From assembly GCA_963817035.1 (NCBI GenBank), contig CAWFMM010000004.1, positions 186,001 through 250,000 on the forward strand: a DNA stretch of 64,000 bases. The letters are read 5' to 3'. The stretch is from AC-49 sp963817035. GTDB lineage: Bacteria; Actinomycetota; Thermoleophilia; Solirubrobacterales; Solirubrobacteraceae. Position 1 is the stretch's first letter. The number at the start of each line of letters is the position of its first letter. The position numbers and the translations under genes are program-made. Positions 26,407 through 34,363 of this stretch are shown here, piece by piece. The notes under the pieces were generated by a model that did not search any database, was not told where the DNA came from, and saw only the letters and a program-made list of their open reading frames with translations.

Positions 26407-27333
26407 TCAGGTGACGTTGGCCAGCGGCTCGCTCGCCGCCATGCGGCGCAGTTGATCGCCGACCAGCGCGTAGATCGCCGGGACCGCGCGGCGGGTCGCG
26501 CCGGCGACGTGCGGGGTGTAGAAGAGCCCCGGCGCGGTGCGCAGCGGGTGGCCGATGGGCAACGGGTCGGGCTCGGCGACGTCGAGCGCGGCCCGCAGGC
26601 GCTTGGTGGTCAGCTCGTCGAGCAGTGCGTCCTCGTCGACTATCCCGCCGCGCGCGGCGTTGACGACGACGGCGTGCTCGGGCAGCGCGGCGAGTCGCTC
26701 ACGGCTGACCAGACCGCGGGTCGAGTCGTCGAGCGGGACCAGGATCACGAGGATGTCGGTGTCCGGGAGCAGCCGATCGAGCTCGGGGAGTGGGTGGACG
26801 CCGTCGCGGGCGCTGCGCGCGACCCGGTTGACGCGGACGTCGAAGCCGCCGAGTCGCCGCTCGAACGCCTCGCCGATCGAGCCGTAGCCGAGGATCGTCA
26901 CGCGCTTGCCGTCGAGTGAATCGCTGAGGCCACGTGCGGCGACCTCGGACGCGCGCTGGTCGACGGCGAAGGTGTCGAGCCGGCGCAACAGCGCGAGGAT
27001 CGCGGCGAGCACCCACTCCGACGTCGCCGGCGAGTGCGCGCCGCGGGCGTTGCACAGCGTCACGCCGTCCGGCACGAGCGGCGCGATGTGCTCGATCCCG
27101 GCGCTCATCGCCTGGACGATCTCGAGGCGGGGCATCGCTCGCATCGCCGCCGCGACGGTCTCGCCCGGCCCGAACGGCGGAACGTAGAAGCGCACGTCGT
27201 CGATCCCCACGGGCAGCTCGGACGCGCCGTCCCACACCGTCACGACGACGCTCTCGGGCAGCTCGCCCATGAGCGCGCGGCCGAAGTCGTGGGGGATCCA
27301 GGCGTGCAAGAACTCGCCGGGGCCGGGGTGCAT
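26407..27333 (-). CDS. D-isomer-specific 2-hydroxyacid dehydrogenase
   Basis: A 308-residue NAD-dependent dehydrogenase. The nucleotide-binding motif is VTILGYGSIGEAFERRL, followed by the signature segment ILVILVPLDDSTRGLV, the catalytic Arg region VVVNAARGGIVDEDALL, the acidic residue in ALDVAEPDPLP, and the catalytic His in YTPHVAGAT. It would reduce a 2-oxoacid to a D-2-hydroxyacid or the reverse. The ATG at 27333 (MHPGPGEFLH) is the first good start; the frame extends upstream but without family similarity. It lies between the aminotransferase and the GntR regulator on the same strand. The substrate is unknown. Confidence 0.88.
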   Translation of the reverse strand: MHPGPGEFLHAWIPHDFGRALMGELPESVVVTVWDGASELPVGIDDVRFYVPPFGPGETVAAAMRAMPRLEIVQAMSAGIEHIAPLVPDGVTLCNARGAHSPATSEWVLAAILALLRRLDTFAVDQRASEVAARGLSDSLDGKRVTILGYGSIGEAFERRLGGFDVRVNRVARSARDGVHPLPELDRLLPDTDILVILVPLDDSTRGLVSRERLAALPEHAVVVNAARGGIVDEDALLDELTTKRLRAALDVAEPDPLPIGHPLRTAPGLFYTPHVAGATRRAVPAIYALVGDQLRRMAASEPLANVT

Positions 27334-27458
27334 CGACGTAAGCCTAGTGGCCCATCCTGCACGGATGAACCACTCGGTCGCGAACGTCTCCGCAGCAGCG
27401 CGGACGACATCGTCAGACCACCGATCCCGCCGCCGACGACCGCCGCGCGGGTGACGCG

Positions 27459-28610
27459 TCAGGGCCTTAGCTTCTCGATCAGCCGCGACACCCCGGTCGT
27501 CAGGGGATCGAGGTCGTTCGCGAGCGACACGCGAACGAACTGGTCCCCGGATGGGCCGAACGCGAGTCCGGGCGCGACCGCGACGCCGCCCTGGACGATC
27601 AGGTCTCGCGCGAAGGTCATGCTGTCGAGCCCCAGGCGCGAGATGTCGACCCAGAGGTAGAACGCGCCCGCCGGGTGCGGCGCCGGGACGCCCGCCTGCT
27701 CGAGCAGGGCGAAGGCGTGGTCGCGGCGCGTGCGGTAGGCGTCGCGCATCTCGCCGACGATGTCCTGCGGGCCGGTGAGCGCCTCGACGGCCGCCATCTG
27801 CGCCGGCGCGTTGACGCAGGAGATCAACGGCTCCTGCAGCCGGGTGAGCACCGTGGCGGCCGCGGGCTGCGCGACCGCATAGCCGACCCGCCAACCGGTC
27901 ATCGCGTACACCTTCGAGAACGAGTAGACCGAGACGATGCGGGGGCTCGGGGCAACGGCCATCGGGCTCGCGAACGTGCCGTCGAACTCGATCTGGTCGT
28001 AGCACTCGTCGGACAGCAGCCAGATGTCGTGGCGCTCCGCGAATGCGACGAGATCGATGAGTCGCGCGGCGGGGATGACCACGCCGAGCGGGTTCGAAGG
28101 CGAGTTGATCACCAGCACCCGGGTGCGCGGCGTCACGAGCTCCTCGAGCTCCTCGAGCGCGGGCAGGTAGCCGGTCGCCGCGGTCTGGTGGTAGTAGCGG
28201 GCGGTGCCGCCGAGGAGGTGCACCATCTGGACGAAGTTCGTCCACGCGGGGTCGGGGAGCAGCACCTCGTCACCGGGGTCGGTCAGCGCAAGGAGCGTCG
28301 CGTAGAGCGCCTCGACCCCGCCGTTGGCCACCACGACCTGGCCGGGGTCGGCGTCGTAGCCGTTCACGCGCGCGAGCTTGGCGGCGATGGCCTCGCGCAG
28401 CTCCTGGATCCCGGCGTTCGGCGTGTAGTGGGTGTGGCCGTCGCGCATCGCCCGCGCGCCGGCCTCGACGATGTTCGGGGGGGTGGGGAAGCCGGGCTCG
28501 CCGAGCTCGAGATGGATGGTGCCCGGGTGGGCCCGCGCGAGTTCCCACACCTCGCGGATCGCGTGGGGCGGCACGCCGAGGGCGCGGTGGGATGCGTGGG
28601 CGCCTGGCAT
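27459..28610 (-). CDS. Pyridoxal phosphate-dependent aminotransferase, class I/II
   Basis: A 383-residue fold-type I aminotransferase. The N-terminal glycine-rich LELGEPGFPTPP, the Tyr/Asn region NAGIQELREAIA, the NSPSNPLGVV motif, the DECYDQIEF motif and the PLP-lysine segment YSFSKVYAMTGWRVGYA are all present. The ATG at 28610 (MPGAHASHRALGVPP) is chosen over an upstream in-frame start with no homology. Aspartate/alanine-type specificity cannot be told apart by eye. It would produce or consume the 2-oxoacid handled by the downstream dehydrogenases. A 125-bp gap separates it from the 2-hydroxyacid dehydrogenase. Confidence 0.9.
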   Translation of the reverse strand: MPGAHASHRALGVPPHAIREVWELARAHPGTIHLELGEPGFPTPPNIVEAGARAMRDGHTHYTPNAGIQELREAIAAKLARVNGYDADPGQVVVANGGVEALYATLLALTDPGDEVLLPDPAWTNFVQMVHLLGGTARYYHQTAATGYLPALEELEELVTPRTRVLVINSPSNPLGVVIPAARLIDLVAFAERHDIWLLSDECYDQIEFDGTFASPMAVAPSPRIVSVYSFSKVYAMTGWRVGYAVAQPAAATVLTRLQEPLISCVNAPAQMAAVEALTGPQDIVGEMRDAYRTRRDHAFALLEQAGVPAPHPAGAFYLWVDISRLGLDSMTFARDLIVQGGVAVAPGLAFGPSGDQFVRVSLANDLDPLTTGVSRLIEKLRP

Positions 28611-29084
28611 CGGCGACGAAGAGTGACGGGTTTGAGACCGATCTGACGCTGAAAGCTCGCGCCGGCATTGTCGCGATCTTCGTAGAGCGGCGCGCATCGA
28701 CGAACTCGTTCGGGAAGTCGTGGAGCGTTGAACGGCTGGCCCGCGCCGTCGGGCGCGACCGAGCGCACACCGTCGTCGCGGCTCTCGCGCCGCTCGCGGG
28801 CCGCGGCGCGCGGATGTCCGACGGCGGGTGACGCGAACGGACTCTCAACGGTCTACAGCGCCCTCCCCGCTGGGGAGTGCGCGGGCTGAGCCCGCAGTGA
28901 CGAGGCGAGGACGGTGTGGGCGCGGGGCGAGATCTGCCTGACGCGCGGGTAGGCGAATCGGTGGGGCGCGACCTGGTTGGCGACGGGGACGGCTGGGGAG
29001 AGAAGCGCTGATCGGAACATGGGTCAAGCCTCTCGCGCCGCCGGCCCCCGCAACATGGGGCGACACCCTGAACCGAGACCCTGA
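28611..29084. other. Non-coding or decayed stretch between aminotransferase and remnant gene
   Basis: No convincing gene is seen in this 474-bp segment. Frames are short and lack family motifs. Two small inverted repeats occur: CTCCCC-GCT-GGGGAG near 28862 and GCGGGCT-G-AGCCCGC at 28881-28895, which could be part of a terminator region. The remainder is unremarkable GC-rich sequence and may be degraded coding DNA linked to the remnant at 29085-29363. Confidence 0.4.
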
Positions 29085-29363
29085 TCAGGGAGTCTGGTTG
29101 TTGAGGGTCCGCGCCCCGTTCACCCCCCCGCAGACGCTGACCGCCGGGCTTGGCGGTCTTGGGCACCTTGAAGGTGGCGCTGAACGGCTTGGTGTCGTCC
29201 GTCGCCTGCTGGGTGCCGAACGTGTACTTGACCTTGGTCAGCTTGCCGAGGCCCTGGCCTCCGGTTGAAACCTGTAGCTCATGTCCGGCGTGACGCAGGT
29301 ACCCGGGACGTTCAGCCCGATCGTGCGGCCGTGCTTGGTCTGCCCTGTCACCCTGTCGGGCCG
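29085..29363 (-). pseudogene. Remnant of a secreted repeat/Ig-like protein (C-terminal part, frameshifted)
   Basis: Minus-strand translation gives three consecutive pieces in different frames: TIGLNVPGTCVTPDMSY, then GGQGLGKLTKVKYTFGTQQA continuing to KVPKTAKPGGQRLR, then GVNGARTLNNQTP followed by TGA. The second shift falls at a run of seven G. The pieces read naturally as the end of one extracellular beta-sandwich type protein. The 5' part is missing where the divergent peptidase gene begins. One indel could be a homopolymer error, but two shifts plus a missing N-terminus point to a decayed gene. Confidence 0.6.
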
Positions 29364-30371
29364 ATGCTCGCCTTCGCCTGCCCCGTCTGCGGCCGCCTCG
29401 TCACGTTCGAATCGAGCCGCTGCCTGCACTGCCACGCGTGGCTGGGCTTCGACTGGTCCGACAGCGTGCTCGTCGACTTCGACGCGGCGGAGAATCGCTT
29501 CCACTGCGTCAACACGCAGCTCGCGGCGTGTAACGGCGTGACCTCGATGCCGGGGACGTTGTGCGCCGCCTGCCTGCTCACGCGCACGCGCCCGGCGGAC
29601 GCCGATCGCGAAGGGCTCGGCGGATTCGCGGCGGCCGAGACGGCCAAGCGCCGGCTGCTGTTCTCGCTGCTCGAGCTGCGATTGCCGGTCGTCGGCTTTC
29701 GCGAGCGGCCCGGTGGACTGGCGTTCGACTTCCTCTCCAGCGCCCAATCGCCGGTCTCGACCGGCCACGCCGACGGCGTCATCACGCTCGACCTGACCGA
29801 GACCAACCCGGCCGCGCGCGAGGGCCGCCGGATGGCGCTCGGCGAGTCCTACCGCACGACGCTCGGCACGATGCGCCACGAGATCGGCCACTACTACCAG
29901 TCGATCCTCGCCCCGGAGGGATCGCCGGAGCGTGCGCGTTGCCGGGCGTTGTTCGGCGACGATCGCGAGTCCTACCAGGAGGCGCTCGACCGCCACTATC
30001 GCGACGGGCCGCCGGACGACTGGGCGAGCAGCCACGTGAGCGCCTACGCGACGATGCACCCATGGGAGGACTGGGCCGAGACGTTCGCCCACTACCTGCA
30101 CATCCGCGACACGTCGCAGACCGCGGCGGCGTACGGGGTGCGGGTTGACGGCCCGCAGGTGCTGACGACCGACCGGGTCTCGCTCGAGAGCGACCCGACG
30201 CTGACCGACGAGAGCTTCCGCGAGCTGCTCGCCGAATGGTTCCCGCTGACCTACGCGCTCAACGCGATCAACCGCTCGATGGGCGCGCCCGACCTCTATC
30301 CGTTCGTGATCACGCCGGCCACGCACGTCAAGCTCGCGTTCATCGACGAGCTGGTGCGCACGGCAGCCTGA
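29364..30371 (+). CDS. Putative zinc metallopeptidase with N-terminal zinc ribbon
   Basis: A 335-residue protein. Residues 1-75 form a zinc-ribbon region with CPVCG, CLHCH and later CAAC pairs; residues about 100-335 contain the metallopeptidase motif RHEIGHYYQS (His172, Glu173, His176) and a downstream acidic/His helix WEDWAETFAHYLHI that would supply the third ligand. This combination matches the zinc-ribbon_6 plus Peptidase_Mx architecture found in many bacteria. There is no signal peptide, so it is probably cytoplasmic. The ATG at 29364 begins the ribbon directly. Its substrate and pathway are unknown. Confidence 0.85.
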   Translation: MLAFACPVCGRLVTFESSRCLHCHAWLGFDWSDSVLVDFDAAENRFHCVNTQLAACNGVTSMPGTLCAACLLTRTRPADADREGLGGFAAAETAKRRLLFSLLELRLPVVGFRERPGGLAFDFLSSAQSPVSTGHADGVITLDLTETNPAAREGRRMALGESYRTTLGTMRHEIGHYYQSILAPEGSPERARCRALFGDDRESYQEALDRHYRDGPPDDWASSHVSAYATMHPWEDWAETFAHYLHIRDTSQTAAAYGVRVDGPQVLTTDRVSLESDPTLTDESFRELLAEWFPLTYALNAINRSMGAPDLYPFVITPATHVKLAFIDELVRTAA

Positions 30372-30417
30372 CGGGCGCAGCGCGACGGCTATCTGCCGTT
30401 GGTGTCACGATTGTCAC

Positions 30418-31035
30418 ATGGCGACGAACACCGACCCTGTCGATATCGCGATCGGCCTGGCTGCCGTGGGGGTTCGCGCCGGCGCGGTCGCCGGGCAGAC
30501 CGCCGTCGACACCGGGCGCATCGTCGGGCGCATCTCGCTCGCCTTCCCGCCGGTTGCGTTCGTCGCCTCGCGCACCGCAAGCGAGGGGCGCCGGGCCCGT
30601 TCGTCGGCCGGCGACGTGACCGACGAGGTCGTGCGACGTCTGGCCGAGAGCGGCGTGATCGAGCGTGTCGTCACGCAGGTCGCGGCCTCGCTCGACGTCG
30701 AACGGCTGATCGCCGGCGCGCTCGAGCATCCGGCGACGCAGAAGGCCGTCGAAGCGGTGCTCACGAGCCCGGCGTTCGAGAAGCTGCTGTTCGAGATCCT
30801 CGACAGTCAGCTGCTGCTCGAGGCGACCGACCGGGTGCTCCACAGCCCTGAGATGCAGCGCGCGATCGAGCGCATCGCATCGAGCCCGGAGTTGCGCCGC
30901 GCGATGGCCGAGCAGAGCTCGGGGATCGCCAAGGAGCTCGTCGGCGGCGTACGCAAGTCCAGCGCGACGTTCGACGATGTGGCCGAGGAGAAGGTGCGCG
31001 GATGGCTGCGACGCCAGCGGCCACAGACGTCGTAA
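30418..31035 (+). CDS. Hypothetical helical protein, 205 residues
   Basis: A 205-residue protein with a Gly/Ala-rich N-terminal hydrophobic stretch (about 10-52) and a long helical region containing repeated short units of the type HPATQKAVEAVLTSPAFEKL, HSPEMQRAIERI and SSPELRRAMA. The repeating SP-x-(L/M/F)-xx-(A/L) helices look like a solenoid or coiled coil. No catalytic motif is seen and I do not recognise it. Its last 34 bp overlap the RDD protein gene, and the LURP-one-type gene follows, so the three are co-expressed. A membrane-associated role is possible given the RDD partner. Confidence 0.72.
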   Translation: MATNTDPVDIAIGLAAVGVRAGAVAGQTAVDTGRIVGRISLAFPPVAFVASRTASEGRRARSSAGDVTDEVVRRLAESGVIERVVTQVAASLDVERLIAGALEHPATQKAVEAVLTSPAFEKLLFEILDSQLLLEATDRVLHSPEMQRAIERIASSPELRRAMAEQSSGIAKELVGGVRKSSATFDDVAEEKVRGWLRRQRPQTS

Positions 31036-31538
31036 GCCGGCACCGGTCGCCCTACGGCGGGGTCGCGACACGCGCCGTCGCGCTGGGGATCGACACGGCG
31101 ATCATCTCGGTCGTGCTGCTCGTCGTCGGTGGGCTGTTGGCCCTGATCGGGTCGCTGGTCGGCGGCGTTCACCTCGGCCCACTGGCCAAGGTCGGCCTCG
31201 GCACGGTGACGTTGATCGCGAGCGCGGCCTACTTCGTCTTCTCGTGGATGGCGACCGGGCAGACGATCGGGCAACGGATGATGTTCCTGCGCGTCGTCGA
31301 CCATCGCGGGCGCCAGCCCAAGTTCATCCGCTCGGTGATCCGCGTGGTGATGATGGGACTGTGCATCGTGTGCGCGTTCCTCGGCTTCGTTCCGGTGCTG
31401 TTCGACCGCCGTCGCCGCGGGCTTCATGACATGGTCGCGTGGACGACCGTGCGCTATGACGAGCAGCCGATGTTCGTGGCGCCGCTGGCGCCGGAGGCGA
31501 TCGACCCGAAAGGACCCGATGGGACTGTTACGACGTGA
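31002..31538 (+). CDS. RDD family membrane protein
   Basis: A 178-residue membrane protein with three or four hydrophobic segments. The RDD hallmark Arg and Asp residues appear in YGGVATRAVALGIDTAIISV near the N-terminus, and the second conserved region is TIGQRMMFLRVVDHRGRQP with a late RRGLHDMVAWT. RDD proteins are poorly defined; some act in ion transport or protein maturation. It overlaps the helical protein gene upstream by 34 bp and the LURP-one gene downstream by 20 bp. The C-terminal 30 residues are cytoplasmic-type and without motif. Confidence 0.88.
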   Translation: MAATPAATDVVSRHRSPYGGVATRAVALGIDTAIISVVLLVVGGLLALIGSLVGGVHLGPLAKVGLGTVTLIASAAYFVFSWMATGQTIGQRMMFLRVVDHRGRQPKFIRSVIRVVMMGLCIVCAFLGFVPVLFDRRRRGLHDMVAWTTVRYDEQPMFVAPLAPEAIDPKGPDGTVTT

Positions 31539-32022
31539 CGAGCCGGGCGGCCACCGCCTGCTGATGCGCGAGAAGCTGCTGTCGGTCGGCGACGACTCGT
31601 GGGTCGAGGACGAGTCGGGCAACAAGGTCTACAAGGTCAACGGCAAGAAGCTGCACATCCAGGAGACGTTCATCCTCGAGGACGCCTCGGGCAACGAGGT
31701 GCTCCACATCCAGGCGCGCGACCTGCGGATGCGTGGGGTGATGAAGATCGAGCGCGACGGCGACACCGTCGCGACGGTGACCAAGAAGGTCATCGGGATC
31801 CGCGACCGCTTCTCGATCGATCTCGAGGGCGCGGCCGATCTCGACGCCAAGGGCAACGTCGTCGACCACGAGTACGAGGTCAAGCGCGACGGCGACGTCA
31901 TCGCGACGATCACGAAGAAGTGGGTCCGCGTGCGCGAGAGCTACGGGATCGAGATCGGGGCGGCGGAGGACGTGCCGCTGCTGGTCGCGATCGCGATGGC
32001 GATCGAGTCGCTGGCGCGGTGA
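31519..32022 (+). CDS. LURP-one-related (Tubby-like) protein
   Basis: A 167-residue all-beta protein with a run of short alternating strands (MREKLLSVGDDSWVEDESGN, VYKVNGKKLHIQETF, IQARDLRMRGVMKIERDGD, TVTKKVIGIRDRF), which matches the LURP-one-related family, a Tubby-like twelve-stranded barrel around a hydrophobic helix. The C-terminal helix VPLLVAIAMAIESLA supports this. The ATG at 31519 lies within the last 20 bp of the RDD gene. The family has no established enzymatic activity; membrane lipid interaction is suspected for Tubby-like folds. It ends the three-gene operon, followed by a repeat element. Confidence 0.85.
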   Translation: MGLLRRDEPGGHRLLMREKLLSVGDDSWVEDESGNKVYKVNGKKLHIQETFILEDASGNEVLHIQARDLRMRGVMKIERDGDTVATVTKKVIGIRDRFSIDLEGAADLDAKGNVVDHEYEVKRDGDVIATITKKWVRVRESYGIEIGAAEDVPLLVAIAMAIESLAR

Positions 32023-32058
32023 GGGGCCGCCGCGGCCCACCCGCCCGACCGGGGCCTT

Positions 32059-32258
32059 GGGTGGCGGACCCTCGGGGTTTGCCTATGCAAGTCGTGTCGG
32101 AACGGCTGAGACAGGGTTCCGGAACAGACGTGCCCAATCCTGTAGTGCCTATGACACCCACAATGTTGGGCACGTCCAGGATTCGGCCCCGCCCGGGCTC
32201 TCACCCGGCACGAAACCGGCGAAGAAGCACACGAAACACACACGCCCTGTGTAGAAGG
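32059..32258. repeat. Dispersed hairpin repeat, copy 1
   Basis: About 200 bp that is closely similar to 63703-63908. Shared blocks include GCCTATGCAAGTCGTGTCGG with AACGGCTGA, GAAACAGACGTGCCCAA or GGAACAGACGTGCCCAA, ACAATGTTGGGCACGTC, and CCGAAACCGGCGAAGAA. In this copy the central inverted repeat (32127-32176) has a degraded left arm. Conservation crosses all frames and follows the stem, so it looks like a non-coding mobile or structural element rather than a gene. It lies between the LURP-one gene and the hydrolase pseudogene, with no transposase. Confidence 0.75.
32127..32176. repeat. Central inverted repeat of repeat copy 1
   Basis: Outer arms GACGTGCCCAA and TTGGGCACGTC pair perfectly (11 bp), while the inner part has diverged relative to the perfect 24-bp stem in the second copy at 63776-63825. 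The pattern suggests this copy is older or under less constraint. Confidence 0.65.
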
Positions 32259-32301
32259 AAGCCAAGCGCACAGGGCGCAACCGTGTCACCACCGTCGCAC
32301 C

Positions 32302-32985
32302 CTAGATACAGCTCGTCGACAGAGCCTCGCAGTCGACCAGGCCCGGCAGAAACAGCGACGAGTGGAACTGGGTCGAGAGGACGTCGGGCCAGCCAGGCGA
32401 CCATGTAGTAGGCGACGATCGTCAGCTGCGCGTTGGAGCCGCCGTCGGAGAAGTCGGGGTGCGTAAACCCGCGCAGCACGAGCTCCATCGTCGGCTGCTT
32501 GAACTGCCGCCACCACTCGTAGCCGGGCTTTTTCTCCTCGGGATCGATCGGCGTGCCCGCCGGCGTGTCCTTGCACTGTGCGTCGGACGCGAAGCCGAGC
32601 GCCGGGACCTTCGGCACCGCCTGCAACGACTGCACGCCGCTGCAGATCAGCGCCGAGCCGTGGTCGTTGGCGCCGTAGCGCTTGAGGTTGTCCATCGCCA
32701 CGACGGCCTGGACGTTGGGGAGCTGGCTCTGCAGGACGCTCAGCACGGGGTTGTCGTGGGCGGTCGTGTGGCGCGGGGTCGGCAGCCGGTAGACGTCGAT
32801 CACGACGTAGCCCTTCGAGGCGAGCAGCCGGTCGATCCAGCGGATCGAGCACGGGCTGGCGTCGATCCCGTGCATCACGGCCGCCGTCGGTCGGAGCCCG
32901 TCGAACCGGTGCGACCGCGGGGCGAAGACGTCGCCGGTGAACGTGTGGCCGGGCTGCTCGGCCGTCATCATCGCGGCGCCAGCCC
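32302..32985 (-). pseudogene. Degraded secreted alpha/beta hydrolase
   Basis: Minus-strand sequence encodes an alpha/beta hydrolase-like chain from AEQPGHTFTGDVFAPRSHRF to FSDGGSNAQLTIVAYYMVAW, then a frameshift near 32390; the natural end STQFHSSLFLPGLVDCEALS with a TAG at 32302 is found only in another frame. The signal peptide and the nucleophile elbow (GxSxG) are missing, pointing to an internal deletion before VQAVVAMDNLKRYG. Elements of the family that remain are the RWIDRLLASKGYVVIDVY strand/helix and the late GFTHPDFSDG His region. It is fused at its 5' side to an SDR remnant. Confidence 0.65.
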
Positions 32986-33099
32986 GATCCCCCGTCGAGA
33001 CGGATCGTCTCGCCGTTGAGCATCGGGTGGTGGCGATCACCCAGACGAGGCTGGCGTACTCGTCTGGCTGGCCGAGGCGCGGTGGGCGCGGCACCTAAC
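32986..33099 (-). pseudogene. C-terminal remnant of a short-chain dehydrogenase
   Basis: The minus strand gives PPRLGQPDEYASLVWVIA and, after a one-base shift, HPMLNGETIRLDGGSG. This is the characteristic C-terminus of type II 3-hydroxyacyl-CoA dehydrogenase-like SDRs (R-L-G-x-P-x-E-Y...NPMLNGExIRLDG). Nothing of the Rossmann fold or catalytic Tyr/Lys is present. It is joined directly to the degraded hydrolase, so the two remnants mark a deletion junction. Confidence 0.65.
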
Positions 33100-33164
33100 C
33101 CCCGCGAGGAGCGTCCGCCCAACCACCCCAAGCCGTAACCCCCAAAAGGTCACCGGCCATAGGT

Positions 33165-33941
33165 CTAGGAGACGTCGTGGATGCGGCCGCTGGCGTTGAC
33201 GAGCCGGCCGCCGTCGTGCCCGCGGCGCACCGCGACGATCTCGGACATGATCGACAGCGCGGTCTCCTCGGCGGTCAATCCACCGAGATCGAGGCCGATG
33301 GGTGAGGCGAGGCGCGCCAGCTCGTCCTCGGTGATCCCGGCGGCCAGCAGCCGGTCGCGGCGCTTGGTGTTCGCGCGATGGGAGCCCATCGCGCCGACAT
33401 ATGCCGCAGGGGAGCGCAGCGCGATCGTCAGCGCCGCATCGTCGAGCTTCGGGTCGTGGGTCAGGACGGCGATCGATGTCGCGCGGTCGATGCCGCCGAG
33501 CTCCTCGAACGCCTGCTCCGGCCAAGCGACGACGACGCGCTCGGCATCTGGGAAGCGGTCGGCGGTGGCAAACCGCGCCCGCGGATCACAGACGAACGGG
33601 CGCCAGCCCGAGCTGCGAGCGACCGTGCACAGCTGGGCGGCGAAGTCGATCGCGCCGAATGCGATCAGCCGCGGCGGCGGCGCGACGACGTCGACGAACA
33701 GCGAGACCCCGGCCTCGGTGCACAGTTCGCTGCGCTCGGCCCACAGCAGCGTCTCGCCCAGTCCGGCCGCCGCGGCGTCCAGGGCGCCGTCGCCGAGGGT
33801 GCCCTCGGTCGCGCTGTCGGCCGTGACAAGCAGCCGGGCGCCCGCTTCGACGTCGTCACGCTCGGGCGCCTCGATCACGGTGACGAGCGCCGCGCGGCCG
33901 CCGTCGCGCGCCAGCGCCGCGAAGCGACCCTGGAGGCTCAC
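33165..33941 (-). CDS. XdhC/CoxI family protein, C-terminal (Rossmann) part
   Basis: A 258-residue protein with the XdhC C-terminal Rossmann domain: RLIAFGAIDFAAQLCTVA, FVCDPRARFATADRFPDA, IAVLTHDPKLDDAAL, the signature YVGAMGSHRANTKRRDRL and SPIGLDLGGLTAEETALSI. XdhC proteins sulfurate and insert the molybdenum cofactor into xanthine dehydrogenase-type enzymes. The GTG at 33941 makes a four-base GTGA overlap with the upstream gene, which carries the small XdhC N-terminal domain, so the usual single chain is split in two. The pair diverges from the small membrane protein and coxMSL genes and very likely serves CO dehydrogenase maturation. Confidence 0.9.
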   Translation of the reverse strand: MSLQGRFAALARDGGRAALVTVIEAPERDDVEAGARLLVTADSATEGTLGDGALDAAAAGLGETLLWAERSELCTEAGVSLFVDVVAPPPRLIAFGAIDFAAQLCTVARSSGWRPFVCDPRARFATADRFPDAERVVVAWPEQAFEELGGIDRATSIAVLTHDPKLDDAALTIALRSPAAYVGAMGSHRANTKRRDRLLAAGITEDELARLASPIGLDLGGLTAEETALSIMSEIVAVRRGHDGGRLVNASGRIHDVS

Positions 33942-34264
33942 GGTTCGTAGCGCTCGATCCACACGCCGATCTCGCCGCCGCACGGTAGCCCGACGTCCCA
34001 CGCCTCGTCGTCGGCGATGCCGAAGTGCACGAGTCGCGGCGGCGCGCCGGCGAGGATCTCCTCGGCGTGCGTGACGACCGCGCCTTCGACGCATCCGCCG
34101 GAGACCGCGCCGCTGACCTCACCGCGGTCGTTGACCGCCATCTTCGCGCCCGGCGGGCGCGGCGCCGAGCGCTTGGTCGAGACCACCGTGGCGAGCGCCA
34201 CGCGATCACCCCGGGCGATCCACGCATCGACGTCGTGCAGGACGTCCTTCATCTGCACACTCAT
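33938..34264 (-). CDS. XdhC/CoxI family protein, N-terminal domain
   Basis: A 108-residue protein equal to the XdhC_CoxI N-terminal domain, with ALATVVSTKRSAPRPPGAKM, the conserved GAVSGGCVEGAVV and a C-terminal GLPCGGEIGVWIE. Both conserved cysteines (in SGGCVE and LPCGGE) are retained. It is translated just before, and coupled by GTGA to, the C-terminal XdhC partner. The divergent promoter region to the small membrane protein cluster is about 100 bp. It is expected to act in molybdenum cofactor sulfuration or delivery. Confidence 0.9.
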   Translation of the reverse strand: MSVQMKDVLHDVDAWIARGDRVALATVVSTKRSAPRPPGAKMAVNDRGEVSGAVSGGCVEGAVVTHAEEILAGAPPRLVHFGIADDEAWDVGLPCGGEIGVWIERYEP

Positions 34265-34363
34265 ACCACCTCACGTCCACGGGCAGGCGTCCTCCTGTTT
34301 CGCTGGACACGTTTTCGGTCGCGGAGTAGTGTCGTCGTAGGTCACAGGAGCGGAGGAGACGAC

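Noticed and set aside
27334..27458. An N-terminal extension of the 2-hydroxyacid dehydrogenase
   Set aside because: The frame is open but no good start codon or family similarity occurs before MHPGPGEFLH, and the sequence just upstream contains CTAGGCTTACG-type non-coding composition.
28845..29066. A 73-codon minus-strand gene
   Set aside because: No motif, weak codon pattern and position inside a degraded stretch.
32127..32176. CRISPR-like or tRNA-like palindromes
   Set aside because: There are only two dispersed copies of the palindrome, no spacer array, no cas genes and no cloverleaf with CCA end.
32201..33094. A single 297-residue hydrolase-like protein
   Set aside because: Its N-terminus is an SDR tail, its C-terminal 60 residues are out of frame, and the true C-terminus lies in another frame. 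It is treated as two remnants.
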